Source of the DNA: Piscicola geometra
Lineage: Eukaryota > Annelida > Clitellata > Hirudinida > Piscicolidae
DNA length: 64,000 bases
Direction: 5' to 3'
Assembly: GCA_943735955.1 (NCBI GenBank)
Contig: OX030967.1
Location: 6,265,259 to 6,329,258 of the forward strand
The notes under the pieces were generated by a model. The model was given only the letters and a program-made list of their open reading frames with translations, made no database searches and was not told where the DNA came from. Both the position numbers and the translations under genes were made by a program. Shown here in pieces: positions 22,401 through 49,067 of this stretch. Numbering within the stretch: the first letter of the stretch is position 1; the number at the start of each line of letters is the position of its first letter.

Positions 22401-25067
22401 GGGGAGAGGGTGATGAGGGGAGAGGGATGAGGGGGAGAAGGTGATGAGGGAGAGGGTGATGAGGGAGAGGGTGATGAGGGGGGAGGGTGATGAGGGAGAG
22501 GGATGAGGGGGGAGGGTGATGAGGGGGAGAAGGTGATGAGGGGTTAGGGTAATGAGGGGAGAGGGTGATGAGGGAGAGGGTGATGAGGGGAGAGGGTGAT
22601 GAGGGGAGAGGGTGATGAGGGGAGAGGGATGAGGGGAAGAGGATGATGAGGGAGAGGGTGATGAGGGGAGAGGGTGATGAGGGAGAGGGTGATGAGGGGA
22701 GAGGGATGAGGGGGAGAGGATGATGAGGGAGAGGGTGATGAGGGGAGAGGGTGATGAGGGGGGAGGGTGATGAGGGGGGAGGGTGATGAGGGAGAGGGTG
22801 ATGAGGGAGAGGGTGATGAGGGGGGAGGGTGATGAGGGGGAGAAGGTGATGAGGGGTTAGGGTAATGAGGGGAGAGGGTGATGAGGGAGAGGGTGATGAG
22901 GGGAGAGGGTGATGAGGGAGAGGGTAATGAGGGGAGAGGGATGAGGGGGAGAGGATGATGAGGGAGAGGGTGAAAGGAAGTGGTAATGATAGTTTAGATA
23001 AGGGGGGGATGTTAGTGACAATATCACAGCATTGAACATATTGGATGATACTGCAAAGTATTGCCTCCGAAGAGAGACTGTGTGACTGCAGGTGGGGACT
23101 TGTTCGACCAGCCTGCTGTCTCATTCGACAGTGAAGTGCCTGAGGTGGTGATGATGATGATGCTTGTGATGATAATGATGATGACGATGGTAGTGATGAA
23201 AATGATAATGGTGGTGGCGATGATGATGATAGTTATGACGATTCCACAGGTGATTGTGATGGTGGGGAGCCCTGCATGTGAGTGGAGGCCTTCAACAACC
23301 AATTAGGAATTAGTCGTAGCATTAACAATAATTCTATTATTAATTATATTTTTAGATTATTGATTTTTTTGATAATTGATTTTTATTGTTTTCTGCAAGC
23401 TGGGAAAACCCATTTCGTGAGGAAGCATCTGCTGCCCAGAGGATATGTGCATGTGAACCGGGTGGGTGATGATGATGATGATCTTCATTATTCAGATATA
23501 TAATATAATATATATAATAATAATATAATAGGGATGGAAATTGTAATTTCACTAACCAACCATCCCTCGTCCATCCCTTTTAATCCATCCATCCACTCCT
23601 CCTTCATATCTTCACCCATCCCTTTTAATCCATCCATCCACTCCTCCTTCATATCTTCACCCTTCTCTCCATCCCATCTTACACCCATCAACCTTCTCCC
23701 TCCCGTAATGTTAAGCGCCATAACTCCTCTCCCACCCACCTCCCAGGACAGCTTGGGCACGCAGGCGAAGTGCCTCGACTTGTTGCAGGCCTCGTTGAGG
23801 GAGGGGAGGAGTGTCGTCGTCGACAACACCAACCCCTCGCTGCATGATAGACTCAGGTGGTGGTTGTGATGACGTTTTATTTTCACCACTGCACCACCCC
23901 ACTATCCATACCAAAAACCAAACAAATTCCACGTCCACTCGACCACCCAATGCACCACCTACCCACCCAATGCACCACCTACCCACCCAATGCACCACCC
24001 ACCCACCCAATGCACCACCCACCCACCCAATGCACCACCCTCCCACCCAATGCACCACCCACCCACCCAATGCACCACCCACCCACCCACCCAATGCACC
24101 ACCCACCCACCCACCCAATGCACCACCCACCCACCCACCCAATGCACCACCCACCCACCCACCTAATGCACCACCCACCCACCCACCCAATGCACCACGC
24201 ACCCACCCACCCAATGCACCACGCACCCACCCACCCACCCAAGCACTTCCACTCGACCACCACCCAGGTGGATAGAGGCGGCGAAGGGCCACGAACTCAG
24301 GTGCTTCGTCATGAACACTCCCCATGAACAGTGTCTCCACAACGAAGCCGTAATGCCTCTTTGTCATTACCATCATCTTCATATCGTCTTTACTTTCATT
24401 ATCATCAATACCCATCATCGTCGTCATCTTCATCATCACTATTTCTAAACTTATTTTATTTTTCTAAAACCACCACCACCATTACTACAACCACCACCAA
24501 TACTACAACCACCACCAATACTCCAACCACCAACATTACTACAACCACTACCAACACTACAACCACCAACATTACTACAACCACTTTCACCACCACTACC
24601 ACCACCACTTTCACCACCACCACCACGACGACGAGCAGTACAGACAAATACAGAGCAAGGACCACAAAGGCATCAGCAGTGTCGTCTTCAACGTTTTCAA
24701 GTTAGTTCTCCTTCATCCTCCTTCATCCTCCTTCATCCTTCTTCATCCTCCTTCATCCTCCTTCATCCTCCTTCATCCTCCTTCATCCTCCTTCATCCTT
24801 CTTCATCCTCTTTATTTCTTGATATCTCGTCGATCACTTTTTCTCACTCTTTCTATCACCATCTCTCTCTTCCTCTTCCTCTTCCACCCGTACCATCTCT
24901 TCTCTCCCACCTACTCTTCCACCTTGCCACCCTCTGCCACCCCCAGACAACACCTGAAGACGCCCTCTTGCAGCGAGGGCTTCAAGCAAGTGGTCAAGGT
25001 GAACTTCCAAGCTGACTTCCCTTCCCAGCAGGCGAAACTCCTCTACAGACAGTTCCTGGTGGCTTGA
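19473..25067 (+). CDS. PNKP: Polynucleotide kinase 3'-phosphatase (PNKP), complete, 16 exons
   Basis: DNA end-processing enzyme of single- and double-strand break repair: it removes 3'-phosphates and phosphorylates 5'-OH ends. Exons: 19473-19596, 19736-20316, 20442-20521, 20661-20739, 20877-20963, 21051-21119, 21416-21464, 21592-21659, 21951-22047, 23092-23144, 23250-23277, 23400-23461, 23747-23856, 24268-24349, 24636-24700, 24947-25067; 584 residues, phases close. Order: N-terminal FHA domain (CIGKDSSSGLTDLKISRKQ), which in the family binds XRCC1/XRCC4; a Lys/Glu-rich linker with three copies of a 13-residue ERSVGKEEVVVEL repeat; HAD phosphatase (FDLDGTIINTKSG, VFFTNQ, FYRKPCHGMW, GDAAGR, KDFSCSDR); kinase with P-loop GSPASGKTHF, VVVDNTN and FVMNTPHEQC. 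The linker is longer and more charged than in vertebrates. The start of exon 10 and the 5' edge of exon 15 are my least certain boundaries. Confidence 0.96.
20133..20249 (+). repeat. 39-bp coding repeat in the PNKP linker, 3 copies
   Basis: Three tandem in-frame copies encode ERSVGKEEVVVEL. The unit length is a multiple of three, so copy number can change without a frameshift. Confidence 0.9.
21121..21390. repeat. (GAT/GAG)n repeat filling a PNKP intron
   Basis: gatgatgatgaggagg-type simple sequence occupies nearly all of the intron between exons 6 and 7. Open frames here are artefacts. Confidence 0.92.
22066..22975 (+). repeat. Purine-rich minisatellite in PNKP intron 9, about 900 bp
   Basis: The core is gggtgatgagggagag with gggg and agg variants, 15-18 bp per unit. 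A longer period is visible: blocks around 22540 and 22850 both contain the rare gaggggttagggtaatgagg variant. The sense strand is G-rich and nearly pyrimidine-free, so R-loop or G-quadruplex formation is possible. Confidence 0.93.
23935..24245. repeat. C-rich minisatellite in PNKP intron 13
   Basis: Units of acccaatgcaccaccc with one to three extra accc blocks (18, 22 or 26 bp). It ends just before the acceptor of exon 14. Confidence 0.93.
24470..24812. repeat. ACC/ACT repeats and 10-bp cttcatcctc array flanking PNKP exon 15
   Basis: 24470-24630 is ACC/ACT-rich. 24712-24812 is a tandem of cttcatcctc units. The small exon 24636-24700 sits between them. Confidence 0.88.
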
Positions 25068-25524
25068 TACTGATGATGATGCTGGTGATGATGATGATAA
25101 TGATGGTGGTGGGGATGATGATGATAATGATGTTGTAAAATTAGTTTTTGCTTCTATGATATTTTTAGTTTTGGCTTTAGGCAAGACTCGAATAAACGGA
25201 GAGAGTCTTGCAGATGCGCCTGCATAAATAAAACTTCAGATCTTCGATTGATTTGGATTTTCAGCCTATAAAATAATTATATGCGATGAATGAAATAATA
25301 CAGTTTTTGCTATAAAAAAAATAACAGAAATTGTATTTGAAAAAGAATTGAAAGTTAATGAGATATTCTTGCCAGGTAGTCATATCTTTCAGGATTACCT
25401 GCTAGGTTTCTATGGCATCGAGCTTTCGTTGCTAAGGTAACTGATTAGTTGTTTATAAAAAATTGGATTTTGATTTTTTGAAGATTTAGCGTATATTTTA
25501 AAATATAGATTTTAAATAGCTAAA
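25068..25524 (+). promoter_or_regulatory. Intergenic spacer PNKP to DNAI4 with poly(A) signals
   Basis: 457 bp. AATAAA occurs at 25191-25196 and 25227-25232. Near the DNAI4 start codon an AT-rich tract ends in tttaaatag, 5 nt before the ATG. No other feature is seen. Confidence 0.6.
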
Positions 25525-42541
<17,017 letters not shown>

Positions 42542-42841
42542 AGACTGATGTTTTTAGTGATCTCTTTATTGTTGTTTTTAATATTTTGAAAATAAAACTT
42601 TAGAAATTAAATGAATTCATAAGTTTTATAACTGAAAATAATAAATTCAATTTTTTAATCATACACTTTGTTCTTTTGTTAAAATAATGTAAATTTAAAA
42701 TGGTTGACAACGGCACATCACTGTTTAATAGTTCATTAGTATGTGGTCGGATGTAGGTGGTTCTTAGTCACAGCTTCCATATTTGGTCACACACATTAGC
42801 TTATAAGTGCCTGTCTCTCACAATCTCAAAAATCTATCAAA
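42542..42841 (+). promoter_or_regulatory. Intergenic spacer DNAI4 to cofilin
   Basis: 300 bp. AATAAA at 42591-42596 serves DNAI4. Downstream, pyrimidine-containing AG sites (ttcttag, cacacattag) lie within the 100 bp before the cofilin start codon. No TATA box was recognised. Confidence 0.55.
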
Positions 42842-43568
42842 ATGTCCATGTCCGGAATCAACGTGGAGGGCAAAGTAGTGGAAGAGTATGAGAAGATGAA
42901 GCTCAACAAGACGATCAACTTCATGCAAATGAAGATTGTCGACAAAAAGTTGATTTGCATCGAGAAAGTGGAGAGCGAGAGACCCGGCACCTGTCCCGAC
43001 GAGAGGAAGCAGCACTACGAGAAGTTCACGTCGCAGCTGCCCGCAGACGACTGCCGCTACATCGTCTACGACTACCAGTTCAAGACCGCCAATGGCGAAA
43101 GAACCAACCTTATCTTCATAGTCTGGTCAGTCCGGAACCATAATGGCTGCCTTCTTTTTTCATTTGAAATGTGCATTTTTAATCGGTTTTTATTGTATAA
43201 GATGAAAAATTTGTTTAAATTAAAAATATATATTTTGGGCAACTTTTAAGCCAGAAAATCGAATGCGGAAACATTATAAGAAATTGTCTATCGCACATCC
43301 GCATCGTCGAATCACATTTTAAAATAATAGAAAAAGTTTTTATAAGTTCCTGACCACCTAAATTATAATTTAACGTTTCGTCACGACAAAGCAATTCGCT
43401 TGCAGGTGCCCTGAAATCGCCTCGATCCAGTCCAAGATGCTGTACGCCTCGAGCAAGGACGCGGTGAAGAAGAAGTTAAACGGCATTGGTGCGGAGTTCC
43501 AGGCCTCAGAGCTGAGTGACATCGCCTACCAGGACGTCCTCGACAAGATGCTCAGCAAGACCAACTAG
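42842..43568 (+). CDS. ADF/cofilin, complete, 2 exons
   Basis: Actin-depolymerising factor that severs and recycles actin filaments. Exons 42842-43125 and 43406-43568 give 148 residues, the usual length for invertebrate cofilins. Visible: N-terminus MSMSGINVEGKVVEEYEKMK with regulatory serines near the start, PADDCRYIVYDYQF, the family motif RTNLIFIVWCPEIASIQSKM and LYASSKDAVKKKLNGIGAEFQA, which form the long actin-binding helix, then a conserved C-terminal helix. The intron splits the Trp codon of IVW, and phase 2 closes exactly. The reading frame starts at the first ATG; a second Met follows two codons later. It is the third gene in a tight same-strand run after PNKP and DNAI4. It could be called cofilin or twinstar; orthology among paralogues cannot be settled here. 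Confidence 0.97.
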
Positions 43569-44859
43569 GTGCCCCTGCTGCTGATGATGATGAGGAAGAG
43601 GGTGGTAGGGTAGGTTGCTGATGAGGAAATGGGGGAAGGGGTGGTTGATTTGTATTGCTTGGGTGTTCATGTGGTTTTCAACCCTTCCTTTCGGGAACTC
43701 ATCTTCACTCATCATGCTTTCAAATGTTTATTTATTCACCAGAGATATTCAACTTTCATCTGTTCCTCTAATGTCCTGTCAACTGCAAGTAATAATTTAT
43801 AATCATGCCACTGTAATAACCCATTTTCATAGTGATATAATTAATATTAATATAGTAATAATTATAATTAAATTACTCTCATTTGCACCACTCATCTTTT
43901 GTATGTAGGACCAATCAAAATCGACATTCTGCTTCATTCCAATAAACGAAGAGATAGTGATAGATTGAAAGAGATAGTTGTTCATTAATTGGTTATGTTG
44001 TAATAAGTCCATTAAATATGCTAATTAGCATACATTTTATGATAATGAGTTGAGCACATCGTCATGAGCAAGCAGCGACTAGCCAATTATATTTAAACAA
44101 CTGCACCGTCATAATCATCATCTCCACCAACCAAACCAGCATCATCATCATCTCCACCAACCAAACCAGCGTCATCATCATCAGACTAACCTCCTTCTAA
44201 TGATACTTATACTTGTAAGCTCACATCCGTCTACTAATGGAGCCTCCTCATTTATTTAATTATGCTGATTTGACCAAGATGCCAATCATAAAGAATCATC
44301 ATCATGACTTATATGCTCATGATAATGATCAGCATGTGCGTCATGATGATGATGATTCAAAGTAGAGCTCAAACCGGGTGAAAAGTTCAAAGCAATGCCA
44401 ACTTGAACATGAATTCATCATAATAGTCATCATCACCTTAAAAACAATAATAATAATAAAGAGCATTATTAAAGTGGCGTATCACTCGAAAGGGCTTCCA
44501 GACCACTGGGGCTGCAAATGTTGACTCGCACCCATGGGCTGCTAGGACACCAGTTGCACTCTACTAGTTAACTCATCATCATCATCACCACTATTGTCGT
44601 CACTCCAGCCATTTGCCAGTCTGTCCCTTTATACATATGCATATGCATCATTCGAATATTGCATGAATATTCATGCATTTGTTGTCTGAAAGAGAAAATG
44701 AAGTGAAGAAAGATGCGCCTGTACAACTACGTCTGAAATGCCTCTACATTATCACTACTACCACCATCACTACCTCCATCATCATCACCACCATCATTAT
44801 CATCCTCATCATCATCACCACCATTATAATCATCATTAACACCACAATCATTATCATCA
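43569..44859. other. Convergent intergenic region cofilin / MTMR14
   Basis: It contains AT-rich sequence, three near-copies of a catcatcatctccaccaacc-type unit at about 44115-44180, GAT/CAT simple repeats, a SINE-like element at 44446-44570 (minus), and CAT/ACC repeats at 44750-44865 running up to the MTMR14 stop codon. No gene recognised. Confidence 0.6.
44446..44570 (-). mobile_element. SINE-like element, copy 3 (5' truncated)
   Basis: On the minus strand the body reads cctagcagcccatgggtgcg, then atttgcagcc, agtggtctggaagccc and gtgatacgccacttta, followed by ataatgctc and an ATT tail. This matches the 3' body of the copy at 45211-45412. The tRNA-like head is missing. Confidence 0.7.
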
Positions 44860-46649
44860 TCAACACTCCACCTCTGCTCCCTTGTTCAAACCAAAGCCGA
44901 AGTTACTCATCAAGCTGGATAAGCCCACCTGTGGTGATGATGATGATGATGAGGTGGATGTAGATGGTGATGATGATGATGATGATGATGAGGAAGGTAA
45001 TGATGATAATGTGGATGGATACCTGGATGAAGGAAGAGGGGATGGGGAGGGGGGAGGAGTGGTTGTGGATAGGTTGTTGCTGCTGGAAGACTGCCTCGAA
45101 GATGCGAGACACCTCCATCAGTCTGTTCCTCCTGCAGAGAGAGAAGGAAGGAAAGGTGAGAGAGGGGATAGGAAGAGAATAGATTCAGAGAGTATGAGAG
45201 AGATGATGATGGGTGAACGGGTAGCTGAGTCGGCAACGACTCTCAGCTTGACCAATAATAAAAGGTCCTAGGTTCAAGTGCAACCAATGCCCTAGTAACC
45301 CAAAGGCGCAAATGTAAATATGCAGCCTAAGTGGCCTGGAAGCCCGTTCGGGTTATACGCCACTATAATAATGCTCGTCAGTATTAATATTATTATTATT
45401 ATGATGATAATGATATAATTACCTATTGTAAGGTGGTTTCAAAGGGATGATAGAGGTCGATGATGATGATGATGGAGAAGGAAATGATGATGATGATGAT
45501 GTTTGTTTTTCAAGCAGTTCTTTTTGTCTTCTTTTTGCTTCATCATCATCATCATCATCATTTCTTTTGTTGTTATCATTATTATTCACATCGGATACTA
45601 ATACAAAGTCTTTACTTATTGACGATGGAAGTAGTTGAGTGTTTGTTGTTGTTGGTGGTGTTGTTAGTATATTTGATTGTTTATCTTCTTCTAATGTTGT
45701 ATTTATGGATGCAACAAATGTTGTTGTTTGCGTAGTTGTTTGTGTTTGAGCAGCATTCATCTTCATCGTTGTTTCTTCAAGTGTGTTGAGTGTTGTTGTT
45801 GTCGTGGCTGAGTTGGAGGTTGTCGTATTTGTTGCGATAAGTTCAGCTTCAGTTGTGGTTGTGGCACTTTCAGCAGTTGCAGTTCTTGTATCTTGTACAC
45901 TTGCATTTGTCGTATTGTGTACACTCGTGGTTGTAGTTGCATTGTGTACACCTGCATCTTGTTGCTGGCGACTACTACTACCACCACCACCACCACCGGA
46001 GAGAGCGTATGCTTCAGAGAGAATGCAGGGCAGGAAGCGGAAGCAGAAGTAGAAGACCTCCTCGCCCCTGTCGTGTCTGTTCGGAAAGTTGTGCCTGTGG
46101 AGGAAGGAAGGGGAGATGTGGGAAGGAGGGAGGAGGGTGAGAGGAGGAAGAAGAGATCATGAACAAGCTCCACCACAAGCACTCTGCACCCCCCCCCCTC
46201 ATGCATCCTCACCTCCACCACCAACCACCCTCACCTCACCCACCACCAACCACCCTCACCTCACCAACCACTCTCACCTCACCCACCACCAACCACCCTC
46301 ACCTCACCTCACCCACCACCAACCACCCTCACCTCACCCACCACCAACCACCCTCACCCACCACCAACCACCCTCACCTCACCCACCACCAACCACCCTC
46401 ACGCACACACCCGAAGAGGAACCAGTCATAGGCGATGGTGAAGTAGAGCACTTCGGTGGCTGAGAGCGTCTCGTGCATCAGTCCATCTGCCCAGAGGGAG
46501 AGTCTGCGAGGGAGGAGAGGGGAGGGGTGGGAGAGGGGAGGGGTGGAAGAAAGGAGGGTGACATGGAGTTAGAAGGAGGAAGATAAAAATGGAAGGAAGA
46601 ATGGAAGTGGAAGAAGGAGGAAAATAGAGACGACACACACATACACACA

Positions 46650-46693
<44 letters not shown>

Positions 46694-46699
46694 CACAAA

Positions 46700-46736
<37 letters not shown>

Positions 46737-47871
46737 AAACACACACACACCTGACAAGAGATACAAAGAGGGGGGTGCGATCCCAGCCAGATATGCAGTG
46801 GATCAGAAGGCCTGTGGTGTCTGTGTGGTTGAAGAGATTACTACTACTACTACTTCTTCTACTACTACTACTACTACTACTAATAATAATATTAATAATA
46901 ATATTCTATATAAAACAATAATACTAGCACCATGAGCGATATAGTGGAGGATGAGTCTGAGGTAATGCTGAGTTAGTTCGTTCAAGTTCCACGTCTGCAA
47001 AATATAAATAACAATCAGGAAGAACCATAATAATATTTATGTTAATCATGATGATGATGATGATACTGAAATGAAAATAACAAAGAGTCAATGGATGGTG
47101 CTAGTAATGATGCTACCTTGTATTGGTTCCAGTGCACGGAGGGGGGTGGCTTGGGGTGGTCTGCCAGCTTCAGTTCTGCGTCCACAAAGTCCTGCTTGGC
47201 GTCAACAAATCACGTGAGGAGCGTTTTTAAGCGTTTGATTGATCGCCACCACTACCACACTTGCCTCTCTACCTCCATGTACAACCTACCACCTAACACT
47301 ACATCAACTGCCACACCTACACCACACCCTCTCCCCCACACCCTCTCCATCACACCTCCACCACACCTACACCACACCCTTTCCACTACACCCTCTCCAC
47401 CACACCCTCTCCCCCACACCTACACCACACCCTTTCCACCACACCCTTTCCACCACACCCTCTCCACCACACCCTCTCCCCCACACCTACACCACACCCT
47501 TTCCACCACACCCTCTCCATCACACCTCCACCACACCTACACCACACCCTCTCCACCACACCCTCTCCACCACACCCTCTCCACCTCACCCTCTCTCCCA
47601 CACCTACACCACACCCTCTCCACCTCACCTACACCACACCTCCTCCACCACACCTCCACCTCCACCTCACCCCCTCCACCACACCCCCTCCTCACCTCCA
47701 CCTCCACCTCACCACAGCACCCACCACACCTCCACCTACACCTCACCACAGCACCCACCACACCTCCACCTCCACCTCACCACAGCACCCACCTGACTCC
47801 AGTCAAAGATCACTCCTTCACCTCTGTAACTGTTCTCCTTCCACAGCTTGAAGAACTCGCAACCTGTCACC

Positions 47872-47917
<46 letters not shown>

Positions 47918-49035
47918 CCAACACCATTATCGTCATCATCATCATCGTCATCACCATTATCGTCATCATCACCATCATCATCATCACCTGGATAAGGCAT
48001 GCAGCTTATGTTGAACTCTCCATACCTGTTCTCCTTATCCACCTTCTCTGATGACGTCACACTGTGTGTGTGTTTTTGTGTGTGTGTCTGTGTTTGTGTG
48101 TGTGTGTATTTGTGTGTGTGTTTGGGTGTGTGTGTGTGTGTGTGTGTGTTTGGGTGTGTGTGTATTTGTGTGTGTGTGTGTTTGTGTGTGTGCCAGCCTG
48201 CCTCGACCCACTTGAGGAAGTACTTGACCTTCTTCTTCTCGAGCATGAGGTCGCAGATGTGGCTGATACGCAGGTGCTTCAGCAAGCGGATGTCCTGCCT
48301 TCGAACCCGCGAGAAGACCACAGAGGAACTGTTGGCGTGGTTGTGGCTGCTGCATGCGAGGGTATGGGGAGGGTATGGGGAGGGTGGTGAGGGAGGGTAT
48401 GGGGAGGGGGTGGGGTGGGTGGTGAGGGAGGGTATGGGGAGGGTGGTGAGGGAGGGTATGGGGAGGGTGTGGGGAGGGTATGGGGAGGGTGGTGAGGGAG
48501 AGATTGGGAGTCTTTGTGAAGTAATGTGGTTTGATGAAGGGGCTTGGTAAGAGGGTGTGGTTGGGGGAGAAAGGGGTGTCTTGGAGGGGGTAGGAGAGAG
48601 GGTGAATAGATGAAACCTCAGCAACCCACCTTGATTCAACTGATTCAGGAGAAGATAAGTTAGTATCATCATCATCAGCCCCATTCTTTATACTACTTAC
48701 ATTACTCCTACTTCTGCCAACAGTAATTCTATTTTTATTTTTATTATTAACTGGTTTTCTATTCAATTCCTCAGGCCTCTCTCCATCTCTCAACTCATTT
48801 TCAACATCATCATCAGCAGCATTATCCATTTTATTATTCATATTATTATTATTATTATTATTATTAATATTATTAATATTATTATTATTGTTGTTACTGA
48901 AGACGTCAATAAACCTTCTGAGGTATATTTCAGGACCTCCACTCAGTGTGGCAGAGCGGCATATGTACTGGGGGGATCATCATCATCACTACCGCCATCA
49001 TCATTATCATCATCATCACCATCATCATCATCACC

Positions 49036-49067
<32 letters not shown>

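Noticed and set aside
22021..23124. 367-codon Pro/Ser/His-rich frame on the minus strand
   Set aside because: It is the complement of the purine array in PNKP intron 9 and includes parts of PNKP exons on the other strand.
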